A stretch of 52,846 bases of DNA from Archangiaceae bacterium (GTDB lineage Bacteria; Myxococcota; Myxococcia; Myxococcales; Myxococcaceae): contig JAACJQ010000164.1 in NCBI GenBank assembly GCA_016879935.1, positions 1-52,846 of the forward strand, in the 5' to 3' direction. The notes beneath the pieces were generated by a model. The model did not search any database, was not told the origin of the DNA, and was given only the letters and a program-made list of their open reading frames with translations. Below, in pieces: positions 1 to 9,500 of this stretch (positions within the stretch are counted from its first letter, which is position 1; each line of letters starts with the position of its first letter). A program made the position numbers and the translations under genes.

Positions 1-1268
1 ATGTCGAGGCGGCGCGTGAGGTCGCCTTCGCCGTTGGCGATCTCGGCGATGCGGCCCTCGACCTCGAGCACGCGTGCCCGCTTCAGGAAGATGCCGATGG
101 GCCCGAGGATGATGGCGAGGGCCAGCACCGCGAGCGCCCCGAGTTGAATGAGGAACCGCACCAGCGCTTCGTGTTCGGCGGCGGCGATGGCGGCCGGCTC
201 GAAGCGATAGACGAGCACCCACGGGCTCTCGTCGCGCACGTCGAGGGTGACCTGGTGCAGGTCGCCAGTGCCTTCGTGCTCGACGAAGGCCTTCGCTGCC
301 GAGATGAACGCGGCGTCGCGCCGGTCGCCCACCCACGTGCCCCGCTGCGGGTTGCCCAGCACGAAGTTCGACGGGCGCGAAGGCACCGTCCACTGCGCGC
401 GCTGCGCCTCGGCCCGGTCGTCGTCGGTGATGACGAGCCTGGGAACGCCGAGCAGCATCGCCTCGAGCACGTTGGTGCGGAACACGGCCGAGACGAGCCC
501 ATTGAAGGCGCCCCGCTCGTCGAAGAGCGGCGCCGAATAGAGCAGCCCCTGCGCGTCGCGCTCGTCGCCGGCACGTTTGCTCGTGTACTGCGCGTTGTCG
601 CAGGTGCGCATCACGGGGCTCGCCACCGCGGGAAGGTCGTCGAGTGTCGAGATGCCAGACAGCGAAGGCGCCTTCGCCTTCAGCGCCGCCAGCTGGCGCG
701 GGTAGTACGCGTACTCTGCCTCCTCGTTCTCTTCGGGCTCGTCCGCGTCGTGGGCTTCGACGTCGGCGGTCTCGACGTGTCGGGCCTCGGGCGCGACGAC
801 GACGGTGTCGTACATGCGGAACGGAAGCTCACCCTTCTCGGGCGCGAAGCCGTCCATCACCAGGTACACCTCTGACACGCTCACGTTCGCGGCGAGGTTG
901 TTGAACAGCTGCTGCACCGTGCGGTCGCCTTCGACGGGGAAACGTCTGCTCTCGACGACGTCTTCGGCGTCGCTCTTGCGGTTGCCCGTCGAGATGCTGC
1001 GCACGCTGGGGAGCAGGCCGATGGTTCGTACCGTCTGGTAGGTGAGGGTGAAGAAGCGCTCGACGCTCTGTCGGCGCGGCTCGAACTCGGTGGCGAGCAG
1101 CCGCTCCCGGGTGGCCTGCACCGCCGCCGCTCGCGAGTGGCGGTAATTCACCGTCAGCGCCGCAGCGAGCACGAGGGTGACGGCGATGGCGAGGAACACG
1201 GGCCACGACGACACCCGGGCGGCCGGCGCCTGCGAGCGGAGCTGTTCGAACCCGGAGTGCGACGGCAT
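1..1268 (-). CDS. membrane sensor with extracytoplasmic domain and HAMP, 3' end outside window (MCP or sensor kinase)
   Basis: The first 422 residues of a protein that runs off the left edge. Reading back from an ATG at 1268 there is a short cytoplasmic start, a membrane segment at about residues 21-42 (WPVFLAIAVTLVLAAALTVNY), a long extracytoplasmic sensory region of about 330 residues, and a second membrane segment near 373-393. The last visible residues are HAMP-like and end in GEGDLTRRLD, a pattern especially common in methyl-accepting chemotaxis proteins. The sensory region looks like a double-Cache domain by position and predicted fold, but I cannot prove that. A TGA lies in frame upstream of the ATG, which supports this start. 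The output domain is not in the window, so chemoreceptor versus histidine kinase is undecided; GDLTRRL makes a chemoreceptor slightly more likely. Confidence 0.8.
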   Translation of the reverse strand, partial: MPSHSGFEQLRSQAPAARVSSWPVFLAIAVTLVLAAALTVNYRHSRAAAVQATRERLLATEFEPRRQSVERFFTLTYQTVRTIGLLPSVRSISTGNRKSDAEDVVESRRFPVEGDRTVQQLFNNLAANVSVSEVYLVMDGFAPEKGELPFRMYDTVVVAPEARHVETADVEAHDADEPEENEEAEYAYYPRQLAALKAKAPSLSGISTLDDLPAVASPVMRTCDNAQYTSKRAGDERDAQGLLYSAPLFDERGAFNGLVSAVFRTNVLEAMLLGVPRLVITDDDRAEAQRAQWTVPSRPSNFVLGNPQRGTWVGDRRDAAFISAAKAFVEHEGTGDLHQVTLDVRDESPWVLVYRFEPAAIAAAEHEALVRFLIQLGALAVLALAIILGPIGIFLKRARVLEVEGRIAEIANGEGDLTRRLD

Positions 1269-1379
1269 GCCGACCGCAGACAGCAACCGACATGCCGCAC
1301 GCGATCACGCTGCCTTCGGCCCGCTCGACGTCAGAACTCTGGCGCGCGCGGTCGATTGTGTGACGCAGGCCGTGCTTCG

Positions 1380-2759
1380 TCAGCGTTTGCCGGGCGTCAG
1401 CACGAGCGGCACTTCGAGCTCCTGCTCACTGCCGAGCGGCGAGAGCACGAGCGACTTCGCCGTCGTCTTCAGGCAGGTGACCGACTCGCGGGAGATGGGG
1501 TCGCCCTTCACGTCAGCCCGCTTCACGCCGCCCTTCGCGTTCACCACCAGCACGAGGTCGACGGTGCCAGACGCGCTCGGGTTGGCCTTGAGCCACTTCT
1601 CGTAGCAGGCGCGGAGCTTGGGCGTCTGACGGCGCAGGTCTTCCATCACGCGGGCGAGCGCACGCGCATCGGGCTCGGGCGCTTCGACTTCACGCTCGAC
1701 GGCCTCGGGCGCCATCGCGAAGAGGAGCGGCTGGCCACCGACGAGGTCGACGAAGCGCTCCTGCATCGGCTTGCCGGGCGGCGTCACCTGCACCTTGTGT
1801 CGGCCGGCCTCGAGCATGAACGAGAACGGCGTGGTGCCCGCGGGCAGGTCGTCGACGGAGACGAGCGAGCCGTCGGGCAGCGAGCCCAGATCGAGCTTCG
1901 CGGCCGGTGCCCCGGGAGCCGCGGGCGGCTTCCACGACGAGACGGGCTCGGCCACGCCCTGGTCGAGCGCAGTGCCATCGGCCCAGCGAAGGCGCGCGGG
2001 TGACTTCACGACGCGGCGCTGCGCCGAGCTCTCGTCGAACAACGTCACCTCACCCGAGGCGACGTCGAGCACGATCTCGGCGGCGGTGCGCTCCACGCGG
2101 AAGGCGGCATCGACGGCCATCACGCGGCGCGAGCCAGCCAGCACCTCGACGTCACCCAGCGCACCGACGGAGCCCGCGCCCAGCACCACCATGGCCTGCC
2201 CACCGACCGCGAACGACCCTTCGGCTTCGAGCACCACCCGCGCGCCCGACATCGTCGCCAGTACCACCCGCGAGGCCGAGAGCGCCGTGCCCGTCGTCAC
2301 CTCGTCGGCGGCGACCAGCGGCTTCCACTCGGCGTCACCGCTGCGCACCTTCGCGTCGGCCGACGCGAACGTGGCCGTCATCGGGGCGAACGCCTTCGGG
2401 GTCGGGCGGCGAATGGTCGCGACGGGCAGTGGCTGCTCGGCCACCGGCGTCTTCCACGGTGCGACGACGGCCAGCGCCACGGCCGCCGCGAGCCCGAGCG
2501 GGAGCGCGAACTTGAGCCACGCAGGCCACGGCGTCGGCAGGCCTTCTTCGACCTGCTCCATCAGCCGCGCCTCGACGCGGCGAAACGCCATGTCGGAGAG
2601 CGTGTACGGCGTGAGCCCCTTCAGCATCGCCTGACGGCCCTTCGCCAGCGTCACGGCGCGGCGGCAGTCGGCACAACCAGCGAGGTGCCCGTCGAGCGAG
2701 GCGTCGGTCTTGCCGCTGGCGACCAGGTCGAACTGTTCGTCGGTGAGGTGGGTACTCAT
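1380..2759 (-). CDS. anti-sigma factor: zinc-finger, FecR, PEGA and AgmX-like domains
   Basis: A 459-residue membrane protein expected to hold the adjacent ECF sigma factor inactive. The N terminus has the anti-sigma zinc-binding pattern H25-x3-C29-x2-C32 (HLAGCADC). One membrane segment follows at about residues 80-102 (LKFALPLGLAAAVALAVVAPW). Beyond it lie a FecR-like beta domain (about 135-265), a PEGA-like domain (about 290-350, with VSVDDLPAGTTPFSF) and a C-terminal region (about 370-459, LRACYEKWLKANPSASG) like the AgmX/PglI C-terminal domain of myxobacteria. The ATG overlaps the sigma factor stop as ATGA, so the two are translationally coupled. Known: FecR-type proteins pass an outer-membrane or periplasmic signal to a sigma factor. 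Inferred: the PEGA and AgmX parts sense the envelope or bind a partner. The signal is unknown. Confidence 0.88.
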   Translation of the reverse strand: MSTHLTDEQFDLVASGKTDASLDGHLAGCADCRRAVTLAKGRQAMLKGLTPYTLSDMAFRRVEARLMEQVEEGLPTPWPAWLKFALPLGLAAAVALAVVAPWKTPVAEQPLPVATIRRPTPKAFAPMTATFASADAKVRSGDAEWKPLVAADEVTTGTALSASRVVLATMSGARVVLEAEGSFAVGGQAMVVLGAGSVGALGDVEVLAGSRRVMAVDAAFRVERTAAEIVLDVASGEVTLFDESSAQRRVVKSPARLRWADGTALDQGVAEPVSSWKPPAAPGAPAAKLDLGSLPDGSLVSVDDLPAGTTPFSFMLEAGRHKVQVTPPGKPMQERFVDLVGGQPLLFAMAPEAVEREVEAPEPDARALARVMEDLRRQTPKLRACYEKWLKANPSASGTVDLVLVVNAKGGVKRADVKGDPISRESVTCLKTTAKSLVLSPLGSEQELEVPLVLTPGKR

Positions 2760-3379
2760 GCGTCACCTCCCTCGAAGAACTCCGAGAGCGCGGGGTCGTC
2801 TTTGGCGAGCGCTTCGAGCTCGCGGCGTGCGTAGAAGAGGCGCGTGCGCACGGTGAGAATGTTGGTGTCGAGCACCTGCGCGATGGTCTGCGCGTCGACG
2901 CCCTGCAGGTCGTGCATCACCAGCACGGCGCGCTTCTTGGGCGAGAGCTGCTCGAGGAGCGCTTCGACGCGGGCCTGACGCTCGGCCGACAACGAGACGT
3001 CTTCGGGCCGGGCACGTTCGTCGACCTGCTCGGGCACGTCTTCGACGACGTCGAGGCGGCTGCGGGTGTGCTTGCGGCGCGACTTCATCGCCACGTGCAC
3101 CGTCACCCGGTACAGCCAGGTGGTGAAGGCGCTCTTGCCCTCGAACCGTTTGATGCTGCGGAAGACCTCGATGAAGACGTCTTGCAGCACGTCTTCGAGG
3201 TCGGAGCGCGGCACCAGGAACGCCAGCTGCCGGCTGACCTGGCGTTGGTGTTGGGCGTACAGCTCCCGGAAGGCCGAGACGTCGCCGGCCTTCGCCCGAT
3301 CGACGAGGCTCGCTCCCATCGCTTCCCGCATCCGGGGCGCCTGTACTGCCACGGTCCCCTGAGTGTCCAGCCACTCCAT
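2756..3379 (-). CDS. ECF-family RNA polymerase sigma factor
   Basis: A 207-residue sigma-70 family factor with only regions 2 and 4. Region 2 contains DLEDVLQDVFIEVFRSIKRF and FTTWLYRVTVHVAMKSRRK. Region 4 contains LSPKKRAVLVMHDLQGVDAQ followed by a helix-turn-helix ending in VRTRLFYARRELEAL. It directs RNA polymerase to an unidentified regulon, often including its own operon. It is followed with a 4-base ATGA overlap by its presumed anti-sigma factor. The start is uncertain: ATG at 3379 has a GGGAA about ten bases upstream, while in-frame ATGs at 3331 and 3319 give shorter proteins that still keep region 2 whole. The first 16 residues look unlike a conserved domain, so an internal start is quite possible. 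Confidence 0.92.
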   Translation of the reverse strand: MEWLDTQGTVAVQAPRMREAMGASLVDRAKAGDVSAFRELYAQHQRQVSRQLAFLVPRSDLEDVLQDVFIEVFRSIKRFEGKSAFTTWLYRVTVHVAMKSRRKHTRSRLDVVEDVPEQVDERARPEDVSLSAERQARVEALLEQLSPKKRAVLVMHDLQGVDAQTIAQVLDTNILTVRTRLFYARRELEALAKDDPALSEFFEGGDA

Positions 3380-3492
3380 GTCGATGGGTTCCCAGGGCGC
3401 ACCGCCTCATTCATGACGAAGCACGGCAGGCCTGACGTTCGTGAAGACGGGAGGTTGCATCACGTGAGCGGCTCTGCGATGGCGCCGCCGCA

Positions 3493-4233
3493 GTGACGTC
3501 CTCCTCTTCCACGCTCAGCGTCGGCCGCACGCTCTTCCGGCTGCGCAGTCTCACGCCGGTGCCGGTCATCATCGTCTGCGGCTGGGCGCTGTACGCGAGC
3601 CGCGGAGTGCCCGGCCCCGGCGGCGCGACGGTCGATCTCGCCTTCGACGTGCTCGGCCTCTTCCTCGCGATGCTCGGCCAGACGCTGCGCTTCTACGTGC
3701 TGGGCTGGGTGCCCGAGGGCACGAGCGGGCAGAACCTCTCGATTCAGGCGTCGACGCTCAACACCACCGGGCCATACGCGTACGTGCGCAACCCGCTCTA
3801 CGTCGGCAACCTCGGCATCGTGCTCGGGCTGTGCTGCATCGCGCACGACCCGTGGGTGTACGGCCTCGCGCTGGTGTTCTTCTTCGGTGAGTACTTCTTC
3901 ATCATTCGCGCCGAGGAGGACTTTCTTCGTTCGAAGTTCGGCGCCGCGTTCGACGAGTTCTGCCAGACGGTGCCGCGGTGGGTGCCCCGGTTGTCGGCCG
4001 CGAAGCAGGGCGCGCTGCGCTCGGGCGGCTTCGACTGGCGGCGCGCGCTGAAGAAGGAAATCAACCCGTTCTCGGCATGGGCGCTGGGCGCGGTCGGCCT
4101 CTTCGGCTGGGAGCAGTACGCGCGTGGCGGCCTGGGCACGGGCCTGCTCGCGTCACTCGTCTCCGTCACGGCCATCGTCCTCGTGTCGTTGCTCACCGTG
4201 AAGGCCTGGAAGAAGGGGTGGCTGTTCTCGTGA
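3493..4233 (+). CDS. integral membrane methyltransferase, isoprenylcysteine carboxyl methyltransferase/PEMT-like
   Basis: A 246-residue protein with several hydrophobic segments and the C-terminal signature of the ICMT/phospholipid methyltransferase superfamily: PYAYVRNPLYVGNLGIVLGL, then an RAEEDFLRSKFGAAFDEF segment and WVPRL. Members use S-adenosylmethionine to methylate lipid-like or prenylated substrates at the inner membrane. Bacterial homologues mostly have unknown substrates, so no specific reaction is claimed. After the core domain there are two further hydrophobic stretches (about 190-245), an extension beyond the minimal fold. The start is GTG at 3493, 113 bases from the divergent sigma factor gene. 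The stop overlaps the GTG of the next gene, so the two are probably co-transcribed. Confidence 0.82.
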   Translation: MTSSSSTLSVGRTLFRLRSLTPVPVIIVCGWALYASRGVPGPGGATVDLAFDVLGLFLAMLGQTLRFYVLGWVPEGTSGQNLSIQASTLNTTGPYAYVRNPLYVGNLGIVLGLCCIAHDPWVYGLALVFFFGEYFFIIRAEEDFLRSKFGAAFDEFCQTVPRWVPRLSAAKQGALRSGGFDWRRALKKEINPFSAWALGAVGLFGWEQYARGGLGTGLLASLVSVTAIVLVSLLTVKAWKKGWLFS

Positions 4234-5066
4234 AGCGACCTCCTCCGAAGTCGAAGTCGTCACCGAAGTCGAAGCCGAGCCGCCCGCCGAAGAAGGGCCC
4301 GAAGCACGTGCGCGCGTCGCGCAGCGAAGGCCACGACGACGAGCTTCAGCGCCGCTTCGATGGCCGCGCAGAACTCGACGCCCTGCTGACGAAGTCGGGC
4401 GCGCTCGGAGACGTCGAAGACGTCGTGCAGGCGTTCCGTGACGCGGTCGCGAAAGAGGTGCCTCCGCAGCCCGTCATCATGGCGCTGTGGGCAGACGAGC
4501 CGCGCTTCGAGTCTCCCGACGACGCCGAGCGGCTCTTCTCGAACCTGCTGGGCTTGTACGAGCTCGTGGCGTCGGGCCAGCCGTTCGACCTCGGCGCGGG
4601 CATGAAGGTCGAGCGCACCAGGAAACAGCGCGCTCCGGCGCCGTCGCCGCTCGAAGGCGCGCCCGACAGTGAGTGGCTCGAGTCTGCGTGGCGGTACCTC
4701 GACGACGCGCCGCGCGAGCGCGAGCGGCTGGGCCACGGCTTCGACAACCGGCACGACTCGCTGGTGAGCGTCATCGACGCGTCGGGGCTCTCCGACGCCG
4801 GGTTCGCCTTCGTGCGTGAGCTGTGCTTCGAGGTGTTCGCGATGCTCGAGCTCGGCGGGCTTCACCTGGGCTCGGTGGAAGAAGAAGACGTTCCCGCCGA
4901 GCCGCTCGAGACGTTGCCTGATGCGCTCGTGCGGTGGGTCGACGACGGACTCGTGGAGGCCGAAGAGGCCGACGAACAGCCCCTGCCCGAAGAGGAGCAC
5001 CCCGACGTTCGCGACCTCACCTTGAGGCTGGTGAGCGCGTTGTGGGGGCTCCAGAAGCCCCGTTGA
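4230..5066 (+). CDS. hypothetical protein, basic N terminus and acidic C terminus
   Basis: A 278-residue soluble protein I do not recognise. The GTG start at 4230 overlaps the stop of the methyltransferase gene (GTGA), which decides the start: the frame is open further upstream, but there it reads the methyltransferase gene out of frame. The first 35 residues are a Lys/Pro/Ser-rich basic tail (PPPKSKSSPKSKPSRPPKKG), probably disordered and able to bind nucleic acid or acidic partners. The rest is predicted mainly helical, with an acidic stretch near the end (EAEEADEQPLPEEEHPD). No catalytic motif is visible. The overlap points to co-expression with the methyltransferase, but a shared function is only inferred. 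Confidence 0.75.
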   Translation: MKRPPPKSKSSPKSKPSRPPKKGPKHVRASRSEGHDDELQRRFDGRAELDALLTKSGALGDVEDVVQAFRDAVAKEVPPQPVIMALWADEPRFESPDDAERLFSNLLGLYELVASGQPFDLGAGMKVERTRKQRAPAPSPLEGAPDSEWLESAWRYLDDAPRERERLGHGFDNRHDSLVSVIDASGLSDAGFAFVRELCFEVFAMLELGGLHLGSVEEEDVPAEPLETLPDALVRWVDDGLVEAEEADEQPLPEEEHPDVRDLTLRLVSALWGLQKPR

Positions 5067-5170
5067 CTTGACGGTCAACCCTGCACTGAACGACCATACG
5101 GGTCCTCGAGGCGCCGCTCGGGCACATCTTCGCCCGGAACAGCGCGCGCCCCTTCAGGAGTCACCAGCGC

Positions 5171-5731
5171 ATGGCGGGGAAAGACCGCGACGACGAGACG
5201 GGCATCAGCGGGAAGCGGAAGAAGACGTGGCGCGAGCTCGACGCTCAGCGCGGCAGCAAGTCGAAGTACAGCTCCCGCCAGGACGACGCCGGTCAGCAGC
5301 GCATCGAGCGCTCGGCCAGCTACGAGAAATACAAGAAGGCGGCTGACTCGCTCTTCTCGGGCGGAGAGCTGCCCAAGGGCCTCGCCGAGACGTTCGACCC
5401 CGAGGGCAAGCGCAAGGCCCAGAAGGAGGCGATGCAGAAGGTGACCGAGGCTCCCGACCGCAAGGCGTGGGTCGAGCGCGTCGTCGCCTTCCTCGCCGAG
5501 TACCCCGAGATGCCCGAGGACACGTACTTCCTCGACTCGCTGCTCGACCACCCGAAGGACCGCATCGTCGACAAGGCGCTCGGCAAGCTCGAGGCGCTGC
5601 AGCGTGACGGGCGGCTCCAGCGTGACAAGGCGCCCAAGAGCCTTCAGCAGCGCCTGCGCACGCTCGAGATGACCTCGATGGACCCTGACGTTCAGGCGCG
5701 CGCCAAGGTGCTGCGCGCCACCATCACCTGA
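5171..5731 (+). CDS. hypothetical charged helical protein
   Basis: A 186-residue hydrophilic protein without signal peptide or membrane segment. The N-terminal 60 residues are rich in Lys, Arg, Asp and Ser (ETGISGKRKKTWRELDAQRG) and look disordered. The C-terminal 110 residues look helical, with two HEAT- or tetratricopeptide-like amphipathic pairs around VERVVAFLAEYPEMPEDTYF and DRIVDKALGKLEALQRDGRL. Codon use fits the neighbours and the ATG at 5171 follows an AGGAGT at 5156-5161, a good ribosome-binding site. It lies 104 bases after the previous gene on the same strand and ends 12 bases before the convergent response regulator. Its function is unknown. Confidence 0.72.
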   Translation: MAGKDRDDETGISGKRKKTWRELDAQRGSKSKYSSRQDDAGQQRIERSASYEKYKKAADSLFSGGELPKGLAETFDPEGKRKAQKEAMQKVTEAPDRKAWVERVVAFLAEYPEMPEDTYFLDSLLDHPKDRIVDKALGKLEALQRDGRLQRDKAPKSLQQRLRTLEMTSMDPDVQARAKVLRATIT

Positions 5732-5743
5732 CTCGCCGGTCGT

Positions 5744-6397
5744 TCAGGTCTCCGGCCCGGCGTCGGGGTAGTGCTTTTCGAGGCAGTCCTGACAGAGCGC
5801 GTGGCTGAACTTCGCGCTCGAGTGCTGCTCGATGTACGTCTCGACGCGCTCCCAGATCTGCTCCTGGCTGCGAATGCGTTTGCAGTGCATGCAGATGGGG
5901 ATCATGCCCTGCAGCTCTTGAACGTGAGCCTTCTCTTCCTGCAGCCGAGTGATCTGCTCGGCCAGAGACTGCTCGAGCTTGAGCACGCGCTCGCCGACAC
6001 GCAGGCGCGCTCGCATCTCTTCAGGGTCGACTGGCTTCGAGATGAAGTCGTCAGCGCCCGCCGACAGCCCAGCCACGACGTCTGACTTCGAAGACCGCGC
6101 GGTGACGAGCAGCAGGTACGTGTACGAGCCCGACTGCCGCGCGCGAACCTTCTCGCAAATCTGGGGGCCATCGAACCCGGGCATCTGCCAGTCGAGCAGC
6201 GCGAGCGCAGGGGGCCGGGGGCCGCAGAGCACCTCCCACGCGCGGGTACCGTCTTCGACCGCCAGCACGTCGTAGCCGAAGCGGGTCAGGGTGGACGTCA
6301 GCAGCAAGCGCGTGACGGCCTCGTCCTCCGCAACGAGCACGCGGGGCCGGGCTGTGGCGATGGCTGGGGCTGCACTCACGGCTGCTCCACTATGCAT
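5744..6397 (-). CDS. response regulator with C-terminal four-cysteine motif
   Basis: A 217-residue protein. The receiver domain (about 18-135) has all expected residues: acidic pocket E24-D25, phospho-acceptor D69 in LALLDWQMPG, T99 and K121 in SKP. A helical linker, probably coiled coil (about 136-165), leads to a short C-terminal module with C169-x2-C172 (IPICMHCKRIR) and C202-x2-C205 (FSHALCQDC), likely a metal site. This tail recurs after receivers, PAS or GAF domains in many bacteria, usually in proteins without a DNA-binding or kinase output. ATG 6397 places the receiver at the usual distance from the N terminus; the open frame extends upstream but without domain content. It is divergent from the giant membrane protein gene, with a palindrome-rich gap between them. 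Confidence 0.9.
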   Translation of the reverse strand: MHSGAAVSAAPAIATARPRVLVAEDEAVTRLLLTSTLTRFGYDVLAVEDGTRAWEVLCGPRPPALALLDWQMPGFDGPQICEKVRARQSGSYTYLLLVTARSSKSDVVAGLSAGADDFISKPVDPEEMRARLRVGERVLKLEQSLAEQITRLQEEKAHVQELQGMIPICMHCKRIRSQEQIWERVETYIEQHSSAKFSHALCQDCLEKHYPDAGPET

Positions 6398-6524
6398 GGC
6401 ACGATCCAGATCGGAGTCTGACTCCACATTGCCCTGACTGCGCAAGCAGATGCGCAGACCACCAGGGTGGTCTCCATCACACAGCCGTTTCGCACTGGCG
6501 GAGTGTGTGAAGCTGACGACACCC
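6398..6524. promoter_or_regulatory. divergent control region with three palindromes
   Basis: This 127-base gap separates the divergent response regulator and giant membrane protein genes. It contains three separate inverted repeats: GGAGT-CTG-ACTCC at 6413-6425, CTGCGCA-6 bases-TGCGCAG at 6438-6457, and AGACCACC-AG-GGTGGTCT at 6456-6473. The arms are perfect in each. The sequences differ, so they may bind different regulators, or the last two may fold as alternative hairpins because they overlap by two bases. No convincing -35/-10 pair was identified. Confidence 0.5.
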
Positions 6525-9500
6525 ATGCACTGCTCGAACTGCAACCGGCAGCGCCCGCCCGGCACGAAGTTCTGTGTGCTCTGCGGCAGCCTGCTCGTCG
6601 CTCGCGACGAGGCCGAAATTCGTGAGGAGCTGTCGCGGGTTGAGTGGCTTCTGGGCGAGCTTCCCCGATGGGACGTCACCCTGGTCGCGCGCGCTGACGC
6701 GAAGCGTCTGGCCCAGTTCTACGAGCAGCAGGTCGAGTGGATGCGGGCCGAGTTGTCAGGGGTCAGCCAGACCCCGAGCGTCAGTCCCATGACGTCGCCC
6801 GTCAGCGAGGTCGAACCCGCGATCACGCCTCCGCTCGTTCCGCTCCCCGAACAGCCCGTGGCGACCGAAAGCGTTGCAGTGGCGGAACAGCCGAACGCGA
6901 CAGCTGCGACCGAAGTGGGGCCGCAGGTCGACACCGCCCCTGAGTCACCACCCCACGAGCTGCCGCCCCTGAGTCAGCGGCGCACCCTGCCCAGCGCGCA
7001 CCCGCTCGAAGCGCGCGAGCCCGACGCTCCCGAAGTGGTGGTGGTGCAGCAGGCCTCGGCGTGGTCGCGCGTGTGGAAGCCGTTCCTCACCGACTCGGTG
7101 GGCTGGTTCGTCGGCGGCTTCTTGATTCTGGCGGGCGTGTACTGGCTCGTCGCCGACGCGTGGGACGGCATGACGTCGTTGACCCGCGCGGCCACGGTGT
7201 TCGGCCTCGCCGCCGGGTGGACGCTGGCCTTCTTCGCGTGGTCGAAGTTCCTGCTGCGGCGTGAAGTCACCGCGCCCGCGGGCCGCATGCTCGAGCGTCT
7301 GTCGGCAGCGATGGCGCCGCTCGCGACCGTGGCCATCAACCCGACGACGGGCTCGACGCAGAGCCTCATGCACGACGCGCCGCTGCTCTTCTGGCCGCTG
7401 GTGCTTGGCTGGTCGGCCGTGTCGGGCTGGCTCTCGGCGCGTGCGACGAAGCGGGTCGACGACAGAGGAGCGCTTCCTCTCGGTGCGGCCTTCGCGCTCG
7501 CCGCGGCGATGATGGGCACGGCGCCGATGCTGACGGGCCTGGGCGTGCACGCAGCGTGGCTCTCGGTGGTGCCGGTGGCGCTCGCGGCGTGGGCCTTCTC
7601 GTACGGGCCGCGTGAGGAGCCGAGCGCCAACCGCTTCCTCGTCGTGGCCTTCGCGTGGCCGGTGACGTTGTTCGTCGCGCGGCTCGAGGTCGCGCTGCTG
7701 ATGGCGGGCGTGCCGCTGACGTTGACGCTGCTCGCGCCGGTGCTCGCGGCCGGCGTCGCGTCGGTGCGCTGGCTGCAGAAGCGCCCGGAGCGCGCCGCCG
7801 ATGCCTGGTCGGTGTTGGTGGTGATGGTGCAGGTGGGGCTGCTCTTCGTCTCCATCGACCTGTTCACGCCGAAGCCCGCCTTCGTCGTCACCGCGCTCAT
7901 CGGCGCCGCGACGGCGTGGTCGTTCGCCCGGGAGCGTGTGTCGCTGAACTCGGCGCGCTGGCTGCCGGTCGCCTACGTGTTCGCGTACCTCGCGTACCAG
8001 CGCATCGATCAGATCGTCCCACCGGCGGTGCGTGAGGCCTTCAACCAGCTCAAGGCCTCGCTCGGCTACTCGACGGCGCCGATGCCGGCCAGCTACGGCT
8101 CGGTGTACGCGGCCCTCTTCGTCATCGGCGTCGGCGTGCTGGCGTCGGAGTGGGCGCGCTCGAAGCAGGCCATGACGCAGCGTGAAGGCTCGGTGCTGCT
8201 CGACACCACGGCGGTCGCGTCGGGGCTCTCGTCGCTGCTCGCCATCGCGTCGCTCCAGACCGATGCACGGCCGGCGCTCATCGCGACGCCGCTGCTCGCC
8301 GTGGCTACGCTGCTCTTCGCGCTCCGCTCGGGCCGGCTGGCGCTCACCATCGCAGGCACGCTCGGCGCACTGTGTGCGGCCGCCGCGTTGTGGATTGGCC
8401 TCGATGCACCCGTGTGGGTCGGCGTCGTCTCGGTGGTGCTCGCGACGGCCTCCATACCCTCGCTTGGCGCACATCGGGTGACGGTCTCGCTCGGCGCGGC
8501 GCTGCTGGGCGTGTGGGGCCTCGCGCTGGGGTTGTTCGTGACGCCCTCGTTCGGCGCGACGATGACGGTGGCGTTGTCGTCGGTGGCGTTGCTCGCGCTC
8601 GCCCGCAACCTCGACCTCGAGGAGTTGCTCGACCTCGCCTGGACTGGGCCGGTGTTGACGGTGGTGGTGGGGGCGCGCTGGTTGGCGCCGTCGTACGCGC
8701 CGATGGTGCTCGCGGCCTTCACGGCGATGGGCGCGGGGCTCTCGTTGCTGGGCGGCCGGTGGAAGAGCACGCGCTCGTTGATGGTGCTCGGGGCGCTGAG
8801 CGCGGTGCTCTGGCACTTCCTCGTGCCGGCGACCGCCCTGTGGCCGGGCGTGACGATGCTGCTCGCGGCGCTGACGTTGTTCCTCTCTTCACGCACGAAG
8901 GAGGGCGCGTGGGTGGTGCTCGAGACGGGCGCTTCGACGCTCGCGCTCGCGACGCTCCTGCCCGAGGTCGTCTTCCCATGGCCGTCGACGCTGGTGCCGC
9001 AGGTGCTCGCGGGCGTGGTGGTGGCCGGCGCCTCGGTGTGGAGCCTGCTGCGTGGCCGCTCATTCCGCGCGTCGTGGATCTCGGCCGTCGCGCTGCTGAT
9101 GGCGGTGCTCTGCTGCGGCTACATGCAATCTGAGCGGCCACTTGTCGCCGCCGCGATTGCCCTGCTCGCCACCCCGGCCCTCATTCCTGCCGTCACCGTG
9201 CCGTTGGCGTCTCTGATGGTGTCGTTCTTCACGGTCGTCTCCGCCTCCTGGGACGCTCGGCTGCCACTCGTCTTCTCGATTCACGCGCTCGTGCTCGCAG
9301 CGATCTCGCTGCTCGATCGTTCGGCAACCGCGCGCCGGTGGCTCCTCAACGGCTCGAAGACGGCCTGGCCCGCAGTCGTGATGAGTGCGTTGTGTCTGCT
9401 GCCCGCACTGGTGCCCAGGCCGGACGAAGTGTGGTGGTTCCCGACGGCCGTGGCCCTGGTCGTACCAGTGCTCTGGTCGTTCGGCCTCGAGCGTCGTGGA

